Source of the DNA: an uncultured Chloracidobacterium sp.
GTDB taxonomy: Bacteria; Acidobacteriota; Blastocatellia; Pyrinomonadales; Pyrinomonadaceae
Assembly: GCA_937941715.1 (NCBI GenBank)
Contig: CALDGX010000054.1
Location: 1 to 57,515 of the forward strand
Direction of reading: 5' to 3'
Length of the DNA stretch: 57,515 bases
The notes beneath the pieces were generated by a model, which saw nothing but the letters and a program-made list of their open reading frames with translations, was not told where the DNA came from and made no database searches. Shown here piece by piece: positions 42,439-51,978 of this stretch (its first letter is position 1; every line of letters begins with the position of its first letter). Made by a program: the position numbers and the translations under genes.

Positions 42439-43584
42439 ATGACGGAAACTTCATTCATTACCAAGTTGGGATGGAACCTGTCGTGGCTCCTCGAATATCC
42501 CGTGTCGCGGGCGGCGGCAATGATGGAGCGCACCGTTTTTGACAAGAAGCACGTCGTCTTCACGATCGCCGACCACTTTGAGCCAAGTTGGTCTCCGAAT
42601 GGCCATGCGGACATCCGGACCCAGATCGAGCGGCTCAAGGCCTATCACAAGATGGCACGTGAGACCGGCGAATCGGTTCGCGATTCCGACGGTACAAAGT
42701 TTCGGCACACCAACTTTTTTCCGGCGGAGCAGTATCACCCGGAATTACTGGAGATCATGGCCGAGATGCAGGCCGAAGGCCTGGGCGAGGTCGAGATCCA
42801 TCTCCACCACGGCGTTGAGCGGCCCGATACGGCGGACAGCCTGCGTGCCGCACTGATCGAATTTCGCGATACGCTCGCCGAGCGTCACCGGTGCCTGTCG
42901 CGTATCGATGGACAGGGTCGGCCGATGTACGCGTTTGTCCACGGCAATCTCGCGTTGGCAAACTCATGCGGCGGGTTATATTGCGGCGTCGATAACGAGA
43001 TGGCGATCCTGCAGGAGACCGGTTGCTACGCCGATATGACCTTGCCTTCGGCTCCCGACCGATCGCAGGTAGCGATGATCAACCAGATCTACGAATTTGG
43101 CGGCGATGCGAACAAGGCGGCGCCACACCGGATCGGAAAACGGGTCCGCGTAAATGGAAACAATGCCGCATTACCACTTATATTTACCGGACCGTTGGTA
43201 TTCAATTGGACACGCCGGTTAAAGGGAATTCCGGTGCCGCGGCTCGAGGACGGAGCACTTGTAGCGAACCAAACGGCGGACCTGGCGCGATTCTATCGCT
43301 GGATGTCGGCGAATATCACGGTAGCGGGCAGGCCGGACGTAGTTTTTGTAAAGCTTTATTGCCACGGCTTTTTCGATTATGACCAAAGTGCCTGTATCGG
43401 CGAGGGTGCCAGGCGATTTTTTAACGAGATCATCGAACACGGGGCAAACGGCGGCAACTTCGATGTACATTTTGCCTCGGCCCGCGAGGCCTTTAACATC
43501 GCCTCAGCCATTATTGACGGTGAACGCGGCGAACCCAGACTATACCGCGATTATCGGCTGAAAGCGATAATGAACGGATCTTAA
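42439..43584 (+). CDS. Polysaccharide-deacetylase-like protein
   Basis: A 381-residue soluble protein directly abutting asnB copy 1. FTIADHFEPSW (D45, H46) and VEIHLHHG (H121-H124) resemble the metal-binding Asp and His-x-His elements of NodB/CE4-type deacetylases, and FVHGNLALANSCGG and YADMTLPSAPD follow in a TIM-barrel-like order. The classical TFDD and H(S/T)xxHP motifs are not exact, so it is at best a distant member. It could remove N-acetyl groups from amino sugars. The family assignment is tentative. Confidence 0.65.
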   Translation: MTETSFITKLGWNLSWLLEYPVSRAAAMMERTVFDKKHVVFTIADHFEPSWSPNGHADIRTQIERLKAYHKMARETGESVRDSDGTKFRHTNFFPAEQYHPELLEIMAEMQAEGLGEVEIHLHHGVERPDTADSLRAALIEFRDTLAERHRCLSRIDGQGRPMYAFVHGNLALANSCGGLYCGVDNEMAILQETGCYADMTLPSAPDRSQVAMINQIYEFGGDANKAAPHRIGKRVRVNGNNAALPLIFTGPLVFNWTRRLKGIPVPRLEDGALVANQTADLARFYRWMSANITVAGRPDVVFVKLYCHGFFDYDQSACIGEGARRFFNEIIEHGANGGNFDVHFASAREAFNIASAIIDGERGEPRLYRDYRLKAIMNGS

Positions 43585-43590
43585 GTAAAT

Positions 43591-46008
43591 ATGTCAGTCG
43601 GAACGATGGCCGAACCGCTAAGAAAACTCAAGAAGATGCGTGGCCGCTCGTGGGACGAATTGGTCACGCGCGGCAGCCAGGTATTTTCCGCCTATGGCGA
43701 AAAACTCGGTTTCGGCGATCATGTGCCGGACGACGCCGAATTCTCAAGACTGATCGACCCCAAATATAACGGTGCCCCGATGTCGCCGGAGTCGCTGTGG
43801 CAGCAGTTCTTTCTCAACAGCGATGAAACTTTCTTTCCGGCATTCAAGGATCAATTTCGCTCCGCCGAGACTTTCGTCGAAACATATGGCAAGAAAGCAA
43901 AGGAGCACTTTCTCAGATCCGCGGACCTGATCCTCGACGGGCGCATCGATCTCCTGGGTATCACAAATATCTACATTGGCACTGATATCGATTGGCACTT
44001 TGAGCCGATCTCCGGCAAACGTTCGCCGATCAAGCATTGGAAGGAGTTTGACGAACTCGACAGCGCAGAGACCGGCGACAAAAAGGTGCTTTGGGAACTA
44101 AACCGGCATCAGCATTTCTTTACACTTGGGGTTGCATTTTGGCTGACCAAGGATGAGCGATATGCAAAAGCTTTTGCCGGCCAGATCGATAGTTGGATCG
44201 ACCAAAATCCGCCCGGACAAGGCGTGAACTGGGCGAGCAGCCTCGAGGTCGCCTACCGTGCGATGTCTTGGTTGTGGGCATTTCAGTTGTTTCGCCACGC
44301 CGAAGCATTCTCGATCGAGCTGTTTTCAAAAGCTGTTAAGTATCTTTACTTGCACGGCCGGCATATCGAGCGGTACCTGTCGAAATACTACAGCCCAAAC
44401 ACTCATCTCACGGGCGAGGCACTCGGCCTATATTACCTCGGTACCCAATTACCGTTCCTGACTCGCGCCGAGCATTGGCGTAAGGTCGGCGAGGATATTT
44501 TGATGGGCGAGGTAACGCGTCAGATCTATGACGACGGCGTCTATTTTGAGCAAAGTACATGGTACCAGCGATACACGGTCGATATTTATCTTCATTTTAT
44601 CGTTCTTCGGGCAGCGTTTAACAATGAGCCCGGCGGAGCCCCCGCGTCGGAACTTGAAAAGCGGCTGCAGGCGGCACTTGAGTTCATGATGTACGTCACG
44701 CGTCCGGACGGTACGACGCCGATGATCGGCGACGACGACGGCGGCCGATTGTTGCCGCTGACGGCGGCGGCACCGGACGATCACCGCGGAACGCTTGCGG
44801 CGGGAGCTGCTCTATTCGGCCGCCGGGACCTGAAGTCCATCGCCGGAGACGCCTCACAGGAAGTTTTCTGGCTTCTAGGTGCCAATGGCCTGGCCTCGTA
44901 TACGACATTGATCGCGGAGGAACCTGCCGGCGGGTCGAGGGCTTTCGAGGCCGGCGGATATTTCGCGATGCGTGACGGTTGGCTGGACACGGACAACTAT
45001 TTACTAATCGATTGCGGAGATGTCGGTGCGCTGTCGGGCGGACACGGCCATGCTGACGCGTTGGCGATCGAGATGGCGCTACGCGGCAAAACGCTTCTCG
45101 CCGATTCGGGCACATATACGTATCACGAATCCAAGGAAATGCGTGATTATTTCAGGTCGACAAAGGCCCACAACACGCTGACCGTCGATGACCGATCCTC
45201 GTCAGAGCCCGGTGCGAGCTTTGGCTGGCGATCAAAGGCAAATGCCGAGGCTGTCGAATGGCTGTCGAACGACCGATTCGACTTTTTCGAGGGCCGACAC
45301 GACGGATATCGCAGGCTCGGCTCGGCCGGCGATCATACTCGAAGCATATTATTTTTAAAGCAGGACTATTTCATCGTCCGCGATCATATTAAGGCCGCCG
45401 GCGATCACGAGCATTCGTTGAATTTTCATTTCACGCCGGCCGAGCGCACCGTGCTTGATACCGAGGGTGACTTTGCCGCGGGCGACGATTGGCGTATCTT
45501 TACGTTCGGCGACGGCGGCAGATGGCAGCAAAATGAGAGCTGGGTATCAAATAACTACGGCAACAAGACCAATGCTCCGTTCTTGCGATTTATTGCAAAA
45601 GGCCGAGGGGCACAAGAGTTCTTTTCGTTCGTACTACCGACCGACGGTGCGGAAAAGCCGGAGGTGTCCGAGATCGAGATCGAGGGCGGAAGGGCATTCG
45701 CCATTTTCTATAGGAGTTATACCGACCTTTTTGTATTTGCCGACAACGCCGGGCGAATGGTGCGCACAGAGCTTTTTGACACAAATTTCAAATTCACATG
45801 GGCGCGTGTCGCACGCGGTGAAAACGTGCCGCAGGAATACGTGCTTGTCGGCGGCGACAGATTTGAGATCGACGGATTCGAAGTGATCGGAAATGCCCCG
45901 GCGGCAAGCTCAGCCTCGATCCGGCGTGTGGGCAATGACCTCTACGTCCGGGCCGACGGATCGGCGTTCCGGATATCGCTGCCTCAGAGCTTTGCGGGCA
46001 GATCCTAG
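43591..46008 (+). CDS. Heparinase II/III-family polysaccharide lyase
   Basis: An 805-residue protein. Its N-terminal half (about 100-390) is an alpha/alpha toroid with NLTHL-like and AYRAMSWLWAF segments; the C-terminal half is a beta-sandwich with the Hepar_II_III signature GHGHADALAIEMALRGKTLLADSGTY region at about 483-510 and FRSTKAHNTLTVDDRSS. Such enzymes cut uronic-acid-containing glycans by beta-elimination. There is no obvious signal peptide, so it could act before export or be exported by another route. It follows the deacetylase-like gene by 6 bp. A turnover or editing role for the locus's own polymer is inferred. Confidence 0.88.
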   Translation: MSVGTMAEPLRKLKKMRGRSWDELVTRGSQVFSAYGEKLGFGDHVPDDAEFSRLIDPKYNGAPMSPESLWQQFFLNSDETFFPAFKDQFRSAETFVETYGKKAKEHFLRSADLILDGRIDLLGITNIYIGTDIDWHFEPISGKRSPIKHWKEFDELDSAETGDKKVLWELNRHQHFFTLGVAFWLTKDERYAKAFAGQIDSWIDQNPPGQGVNWASSLEVAYRAMSWLWAFQLFRHAEAFSIELFSKAVKYLYLHGRHIERYLSKYYSPNTHLTGEALGLYYLGTQLPFLTRAEHWRKVGEDILMGEVTRQIYDDGVYFEQSTWYQRYTVDIYLHFIVLRAAFNNEPGGAPASELEKRLQAALEFMMYVTRPDGTTPMIGDDDGGRLLPLTAAAPDDHRGTLAAGAALFGRRDLKSIAGDASQEVFWLLGANGLASYTTLIAEEPAGGSRAFEAGGYFAMRDGWLDTDNYLLIDCGDVGALSGGHGHADALAIEMALRGKTLLADSGTYTYHESKEMRDYFRSTKAHNTLTVDDRSSSEPGASFGWRSKANAEAVEWLSNDRFDFFEGRHDGYRRLGSAGDHTRSILFLKQDYFIVRDHIKAAGDHEHSLNFHFTPAERTVLDTEGDFAAGDDWRIFTFGDGGRWQQNESWVSNNYGNKTNAPFLRFIAKGRGAQEFFSFVLPTDGAEKPEVSEIEIEGGRAFAIFYRSYTDLFVFADNAGRMVRTELFDTNFKFTWARVARGENVPQEYVLVGGDRFEIDGFEVIGNAPAASSASIRRVGNDLYVRADGSAFRISLPQSFAGRS

Positions 46009-46022
46009 TTAATCGGTGAGTT

Positions 46023-47165
46023 TTGTCCTCACGGCTGTCTTTGCACATCTTGAAGAAAAGAGTTCTACAATTCATCGGCAGTTTTCACCAGGGCGGCACC
46101 GAGCGGCAAGCCGTAAGCCTAATGCGCGACCTGGCTGATGATGGTCGTTTTGAGGTCTTTGCCGCAACATTGAACCGCGAAGGCGTGTTGTTGGCCGAGG
46201 CCGAGGCGATCGGCTTTACCGCGATACCGGAATATAGACTGACATCATTCTTTAACGCAAATTTCATACGCCGCGTTCGCGAGTGTGCTCGTTATCTGCG
46301 CGATAACCGGATCGATATCGTCCATACACACGATTTCTACACAAACGTATTCGGCATGGCCGCAGCCGCACTCGCGGGTGCCGAGGGGAAGATCGCGTCG
46401 AAACGCGAAACATTTGAGATGCGTTCGAAAGCGCAGGAGATCGTCGAAATGATGGCTTTCGGCCGTGCCGGAGCGATACTCGTAAATTCAGAGGCGATTC
46501 GCGACCTGCTGATCGCGAGATCGGTACCCACTGAAAAGATACATGTTATTTATAACGGTCTGGATGTCGGGCGATTTGGCGGCCGCTCGCCGGATCCTGC
46601 CGCATTCGGGCTGCCGAACGGACGTAGATTTGTGACGATAGTCGCAAACCTTCGACACAGGGTCAAAAACCTCCCGATGCTTTTGCGTACGGCTTCAAAA
46701 GTTACCGCCGGTGTCACTGACGCTGACATCGTCATTGCGGGCGAGGGTGAGCTTGAGCAGGAACTTCGGGCACTTGCCGGCGGACTTGGTATTTCAGGCA
46801 GAACTCACTTCATAGGCCGCTGCACGGACGTTCCCGGACTTTTGGGCATTTCTGACGTGTGTGTTTTGACGTCATTTGCCGAAGGTTCTTCGAACTCGAT
46901 ACTTGAATACATGGCCGCCGGAAAGCCGGTCGTGGCGACGAATGTCGGCGGTGCCGCCGAGGCGGTCATCGAGGGCGAAACCGGCTACCTTGTCGCCTCG
47001 GATGACGACACGGCGATGTCCGCCAGATTGATCGAACTGCTGGATGATACCGAAAAGAGCGTCAGAATGGGTCAGGCCGGACGGCGTCTTGCTGAGACGA
47101 AGTTCTCATTGTCGAACCGACTCGAACGAACCATGGACCTGTATAACTCGATATTGGACAAATAA
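46023..47165 (+). CDS. GT4-family glycosyltransferase
   Basis: A GT-B enzyme of about 370-380 residues. RVLQFIGSFHQGGTERQAV is the acceptor-site glycine-rich loop and SFAEGSSNSILEYMAAGKPVVATNVGG near residue 285-310 is the nucleotide-sugar EX7E-type site. No ATG exists at the front: TTG at 46023 with GGTGAG before it is the longest good option, and TTG at 46050 directly before KKRVLQ is the alternative. It retains sugars on the cytosolic side. It sits between the lyase and the oxidoreductase genes. Confidence 0.88.
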   Translation: MSSRLSLHILKKRVLQFIGSFHQGGTERQAVSLMRDLADDGRFEVFAATLNREGVLLAEAEAIGFTAIPEYRLTSFFNANFIRRVRECARYLRDNRIDIVHTHDFYTNVFGMAAAALAGAEGKIASKRETFEMRSKAQEIVEMMAFGRAGAILVNSEAIRDLLIARSVPTEKIHVIYNGLDVGRFGGRSPDPAAFGLPNGRRFVTIVANLRHRVKNLPMLLRTASKVTAGVTDADIVIAGEGELEQELRALAGGLGISGRTHFIGRCTDVPGLLGISDVCVLTSFAEGSSNSILEYMAAGKPVVATNVGGAAEAVIEGETGYLVASDDDTAMSARLIELLDDTEKSVRMGQAGRRLAETKFSLSNRLERTMDLYNSILDK

Positions 47166-47249
47166 TGTTGCTCACATACCGCCTAATTAGCTAAAATATA
47201 AAGTGTGCAAAGGCACGCCTTCCTTATTTCCTGCCCTATTTAATCGAAA

Positions 47250-49391
47250 ATGAAACAAGTTATCCGAAAAGGATTAAAAGACATTATTGTTGACGAAGTG
47301 ACAGACCCGATGGTCTCGTCAAACCACGTTTTAGTACGTCCGTTCTATTCATTGATCAGTGCCGGCACCGAAACCGCCGATATTCATACCGACAGTCTCG
47401 TAAAGGAGGTCGCAGATAATCCGGGCCATCTTCAGACCGTCTGGAACGTGATGAAAAAGACCGACCCGGTAAGTACGTTCAATGAGATCCGGGCCAAATT
47501 CGAAGACTATGCCGTACTAGGATATTCGGGAGCCGGCGTCATTGTCGAAAAGGATGAACGTGTGGGCGATCTGAAGATCGGTCAGCGTGTGGCATACGGC
47601 GGCGAGGGAACCGGACACGGTGAAACGATCAACGTCGGCCGCAACCTGATCGCCAGGGTGCCTGACAATGTTACGTTTCAGGAGGCTTGTTTTACCACGC
47701 TGGGAGCGATCGCGATGAATGCCGTGCGACTCGCCGACATCAAACTCGGCGACGTCGTCGCCGTTATCGGCCTTGGACTTGTCGGCCAGCTGACCGCCCA
47801 GCTTGTGAGATGTCAGGGCGGCGTTGCCGTCGCCATCGATCTCGACGCGGAGCGTGTCAAGATCGCGACCGATACCGGAGCTGAATTCGGCTTGATCGCC
47901 GGCGATACCGTGGTTGACGAGGTAAAGGCACTCTCCGGCGGCCGCGGTGCCGACCGCGTGATCGTCGCCGCCGCGTCAAAATCGCCGAAACCGCTCCAGG
48001 ACGCTGTTTCGATGGCGTGTGACCGCGGAAAGGTCGTGATGGTCGGAGCATGCCCGATCGACATTCCGCGAGCGGAAATGTACATCAAGGAATTGAGCTT
48101 TGTCGTCTCCAGGGCGTACGGGCCGGGCAGTTATGACCCGACCTATGAAAAGCAGGGCCGCGATTACCCGATCGCGTATGTGCGTTGGACGGAAAATAGG
48201 AATATGGAAGAATTCCTGCGGCTTATTTCCAACGGAGGGGTCAACGTCAAGCCGCTCATCAGCCACGAATTTGACCTAGATGACGCCCCCAAAGCCTACT
48301 CGACCGTGATGGATGCCGGGTCCAAAAGCCTGGCGGTCGTCCTGAAATATGCTTCGGTTTCGGAAAAGGATGCCGTTGCCTCGTACTCGCCCAAACGAAA
48401 GGTCATCGTCTCGACCGAACCGATAAAGGACGGCGAGATCAGATTTGCTATTATCGGTGCGGGCAATCTGGCGAAATGGGCCCATTTGCCGGCTCTTAAT
48501 AAGATCGCCGGAGCAAGGCTCCACGCTGTGCATTCAAATAGCGGTGCTCGCGGCAAGGCCTACGCCAAGCGCTTCGGAGCGTCTTATTCGAGTTCTGATC
48601 TCGGCGAAATACTCGCGGACAAGGACATTCACGCCGTGATCATCGCCAGCCGCCATAAGGATCACGCTGAGCAGGCGATCGCTGCACTTGAGGCCGGCAA
48701 GCACGTATTTATCGAAAAGCCGATGGCGATAACCGTCGACGAGTGCCGGGCGATCAATGCTGCCGTCGAAGCGAGCGGTAAGCGGTTAATGGTCGGGTTT
48801 AACCGTAGATTTGCTCCGTTCTATACCGAAATGAAGCAGAACTTAAAGGGCAGGACAAGTCCGGTGGTGATCTCGACGCGGATGAACTCACCGGGGATCC
48901 AAAATGGCTGGGCTGCGGACGCAGCACAGGGCGGCGTGATCCTCGGCGAAGGATGCCATTTCATCGACCTTATGCACTGGTTGCTTGACGCTGAGCCGGT
49001 GTGCATCTCGGCATACGGAATGGGCGAACACAATATTGCGGCGTCGATCAAGTTTGATGACGGATCGGTCGGTAACTTTATCTACACGGTTGTCGGCAGC
49101 GAATCGTCAGGCGGGGAACTCGTCGAGGTATTCGCACCCGGCGTTGGGCTGACGAGCGAGGATTTCAAAAGCCTCACCGTGAAAAAGAAAGCACGTAAAA
49201 GCAGTTCAAAAATGTTCGCTGCCAAGGGTTATGACGAGCAGTTGACGTCCTTTGTTAACAGCATCCGCAGCGGCGACGAGACCGCAATCACGGTCCGTGA
49301 CGGGGTTCGGGCGACGCTGGGCTGTCTGCTAATGATCCGCTCGGCTCAAACCGGAGGACCGGTAGATTTCGACATTAACGAGGCGCTTTAG
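47250..49391 (+). CDS. Two-domain oxidoreductase: zinc-type dehydrogenase plus Gfo/Idh/MocA
   Basis: A 713-residue fusion. Residues about 1-370 form a medium-chain dehydrogenase (GLGLVGQLTAQLVRCQGG is the Rossmann nucleotide site near 170-190); 390-713 form a Gfo/Idh/MocA domain with GAGNLAKWAHLP near 403 and the catalytic EKP at 489-491. Such bi-domain proteins are repeatedly seen in polysaccharide clusters beside heparinase genes, and one suggestion is a nucleotide-sugar oxidation step; the substrate is unproven. A possible promoter (TTGCTC at 47168, TAAAAT at 47192) precedes it, and there is no clear ribosome site. Confidence 0.92.
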   Translation: MKQVIRKGLKDIIVDEVTDPMVSSNHVLVRPFYSLISAGTETADIHTDSLVKEVADNPGHLQTVWNVMKKTDPVSTFNEIRAKFEDYAVLGYSGAGVIVEKDERVGDLKIGQRVAYGGEGTGHGETINVGRNLIARVPDNVTFQEACFTTLGAIAMNAVRLADIKLGDVVAVIGLGLVGQLTAQLVRCQGGVAVAIDLDAERVKIATDTGAEFGLIAGDTVVDEVKALSGGRGADRVIVAAASKSPKPLQDAVSMACDRGKVVMVGACPIDIPRAEMYIKELSFVVSRAYGPGSYDPTYEKQGRDYPIAYVRWTENRNMEEFLRLISNGGVNVKPLISHEFDLDDAPKAYSTVMDAGSKSLAVVLKYASVSEKDAVASYSPKRKVIVSTEPIKDGEIRFAIIGAGNLAKWAHLPALNKIAGARLHAVHSNSGARGKAYAKRFGASYSSSDLGEILADKDIHAVIIASRHKDHAEQAIAALEAGKHVFIEKPMAITVDECRAINAAVEASGKRLMVGFNRRFAPFYTEMKQNLKGRTSPVVISTRMNSPGIQNGWAADAAQGGVILGEGCHFIDLMHWLLDAEPVCISAYGMGEHNIAASIKFDDGSVGNFIYTVVGSESSGGELVEVFAPGVGLTSEDFKSLTVKKKARKSSSKMFAAKGYDEQLTSFVNSIRSGDETAITVRDGVRATLGCLLMIRSAQTGGPVDFDINEAL

Positions 49392-49392
49392 A

Positions 49393-50442
49393 ATGCACGT
49401 TCTCCAGCTCGGGCCATATCCGCCGCCGGAGGGCGGGATAAATCGCAACATACTTGCGATCCGGGCTGACCTTGCCGCAGCGGGACACGAGACATCGGTC
49501 ATCGCGACCTCGCGCAGCACCCGTGTCGCCGAAGAACGCGGTGTCTTTCATCCTCGGTCGCCGTTTGCCCTGATCCGGCTACTCACTTCGATAAGGCGCG
49601 ATGTTACGCACCTGCATATCGGCGGTAATGTTAATGCCCGGGTACTCGGGCTCGCATTCGTATCGGCGTTTTTTTCACGCGGGCCGAGTGTCCTGACGCT
49701 CCACTCCGGCGGCTACCCACAAACGAAAGAGGGCCGTTCGGCACGCCGTCGGTCGGTTCGGGGCATTATATTTCGGATGTTTGACCGGGTGATCGTCGTC
49801 AACGAACAGTTGCGGGAAGTGTTTCTCAACTATGGCGTAGATCCCGCGAGAGTTTCGGTGATCTTGCCGTATGTAAATGAGCTGCCCGACCCAAGCGCCG
49901 AGATCCCGGAGGGTCTGTTGGATCTTGTAAAGAAAAGCGGCCCGTTTCTGCTAACGGTGGGGCTGCTTGAGCCGGAATACGATCTGGCGATGCAGATCGA
50001 CGTGATGGAGAGCGTCGTCAACGAGTATCCGAACGCCGGGTTGATGATCGTCGGGTCCGGGTCGCTCGAAGCCGAGCTCCGCGACCACATCGCCTCCAAG
50101 CCCTACAGCGGCAACATTTTGCTCGCCGGTGACGTGCCTCACGCGGTGACCTTGCGTCTGATCGAAATGGCCGACATTTTGCTCAGGACCACACGGTTTG
50201 ACGGCGACGCTATTTCCGTACGCGAAGCACTATTCCTGGGCACAGCGGTGATCGCCACGAACAACGGGATGCGGCCGCAGGGTGTGACCCTCATACCGAT
50301 CGGTGATGGACGCGAACTCGCTTCAGCGATCGGTTCGATCGCCAAAACCCCGCGTAGCAAACGCCGCCCTGAAAAAAACGACCGGAGCAACATCAAAGCG
50401 GTGATAGACGTTTACCGGGATCTGATCCCGGATCGATCCTAA
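49393..50442 (+). CDS. GT4-family glycosyltransferase
   Basis: A 349-residue GT-B protein starting MHVLQLGPYPPPEGGINRNILAI, the typical acceptor-side loop. PTP-like and DAISVREALFLGTAVIATNNG near residues 265-285 is the donor-site region, where E replaces nothing unusual. It starts 1 bp after the oxidoreductase stop, so they are co-translated. The linkage made cannot be predicted. Confidence 0.87.
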   Translation: MHVLQLGPYPPPEGGINRNILAIRADLAAAGHETSVIATSRSTRVAEERGVFHPRSPFALIRLLTSIRRDVTHLHIGGNVNARVLGLAFVSAFFSRGPSVLTLHSGGYPQTKEGRSARRRSVRGIIFRMFDRVIVVNEQLREVFLNYGVDPARVSVILPYVNELPDPSAEIPEGLLDLVKKSGPFLLTVGLLEPEYDLAMQIDVMESVVNEYPNAGLMIVGSGSLEAELRDHIASKPYSGNILLAGDVPHAVTLRLIEMADILLRTTRFDGDAISVREALFLGTAVIATNNGMRPQGVTLIPIGDGRELASAIGSIAKTPRSKRRPEKNDRSNIKAVIDVYRDLIPDRS

Positions 50443-50475
50443 TATCACTCGAAGCAAACAGGTACGAGCCAGCTC

Positions 50476-51978
50476 ATGGAATATACCTCAAGATCTACCA
50501 GCATTCAGAAACTGTTCGTGACAGCCGCGATCGTGACATTCCTCGTCCTAGCGATCGGAAGTGCGGTGACCCATCGGCCCCAGATCGATGAAGGTATGTT
50601 CGCGGACCCGGCCCGAAATCTGGTAGAGCACGGTTCATTTGGCACAACGTCACTCGAAACTGACGGCTCGCCCCTTTTACGCATAGCAAACCGGACCTAC
50701 TGGGTAATGCCGGTCTTTCTCTTGAATGTCGCCGCGTCTTTCGAAGCGTTCGGCTTTGGGCTGACGCAGATGCGCATGGTCTCGGTCATTTGGGGGCTCG
50801 TATTACTCGCGGCGATCTACTTTATCGCCTATCGTGTCTCTCGCGAACGATGGGTCGCGGTCGTTGCATTGTTGGCAGCAGCAGGCGACTATATGGTGCT
50901 TGAGACGGCGTCGTCCGGCCGAATGGACATGATGAGCGCGTCTCTCGGATTTTTGGCGATCGCGCTTTATTTGATCCTGCGTGAACGAAACCTGCTCGCG
51001 GCCGTACTCGTGAGTCACACGGTGATGACCATTGACGGGCTGACCCACCCGAACGCAATAATGGCGTGGATAGGGCTTGTGTTTCTGACGATCTACCTTG
51101 ACCGCTCGCGATTGCAGCTATTGCACGTTATCGCGGCAGCATTTCCTTACCTGGCCGGCGGGATGGCATTCGGCTATTGGGTAATGCTGGACGTCGAGGC
51201 ATTTCAATCGCAGTTCATCGACAACGCGACGATGGGCGGCCGAATGCAGGGGTTTTCGTCGCCGCTCCAAAATGTGGTCCGCGAATTCACCGAACGATAT
51301 CCGCATGCTTACGGATTGCGGGCCGCCTCCAGCGGCCATAGCGGGCCGATCTACCTAAAGAGCCTCATCCTAGTCGGGTACATCGCAGGTATCCTGGGCG
51401 TGGTGGCCATCAGGGAACTGCGAAAGAAATATGCTCCGCTGATAGTGCTGGCGGTGGTATACTCGGCCGTCCTGGCGATACTTGACGGACAAAAGCAGAC
51501 AACCTACCTGATCCATGTTGTGCCGCTGTATGCGATATTCGCTGCGGCCGCCGCTCATTGGTGTTGGGTCAATAAGCCGGTATTGCGCATCCCGGCGATG
51601 GCGGCATTTGCACTGGTCTTTCTGGTGTCCGCCGGCGGAATGGCATACCGGATCTCGCAAAACACCATCGGAACATATTATCGGCCGATGACCACGTATC
51701 TCAACGAAAATGCCCGGAACGGTGAGCTTGTGATGGGTGGATCGGAACTCATTTTCGGGCTCGAACCGCACGTCAACCACATTGCTGACGGCCGTTTTGG
51801 TTACTACTCGAAAAAGCGGCCCGAGTTTATCGTGACCGACAGCGCCGTCGAGGATTCATTGGTCCAGTCTGAGCGATTATTTCCTGCGTTTTTCGACTAT
51901 TTTCCGAAACTGCTTCGTGAGGAATACGAGGTCGCCTATGAAAACGCGGCGTTCAAGGTCTATCGCCGCAAGCATTGA
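50476..51978 (+). CDS. ArnT/PMT-like GT-C glycosyltransferase
   Basis: A 500-residue polytopic protein (about 10-11 helices). HRPQIDEGMFADPARNL near residue 35-50 contains the DE pair of GT-C enzymes of the ArnT/GT83 and PMT/GT39 type, which use undecaprenyl- or polyprenyl-phosphate sugars on the periplasmic side. The last about 100 residues are soluble. It may decorate the exported glycan or lipid A. Its TGA stop abuts the TCA (reverse stop) of the convergent beta-helix gene. Confidence 0.82.
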   Translation: MEYTSRSTSIQKLFVTAAIVTFLVLAIGSAVTHRPQIDEGMFADPARNLVEHGSFGTTSLETDGSPLLRIANRTYWVMPVFLLNVAASFEAFGFGLTQMRMVSVIWGLVLLAAIYFIAYRVSRERWVAVVALLAAAGDYMVLETASSGRMDMMSASLGFLAIALYLILRERNLLAAVLVSHTVMTIDGLTHPNAIMAWIGLVFLTIYLDRSRLQLLHVIAAAFPYLAGGMAFGYWVMLDVEAFQSQFIDNATMGGRMQGFSSPLQNVVREFTERYPHAYGLRAASSGHSGPIYLKSLILVGYIAGILGVVAIRELRKKYAPLIVLAVVYSAVLAILDGQKQTTYLIHVVPLYAIFAAAAAHWCWVNKPVLRIPAMAAFALVFLVSAGGMAYRISQNTIGTYYRPMTTYLNENARNGELVMGGSELIFGLEPHVNHIADGRFGYYSKKRPEFIVTDSAVEDSLVQSERLFPAFFDYFPKLLREEYEVAYENAAFKVYRRKH

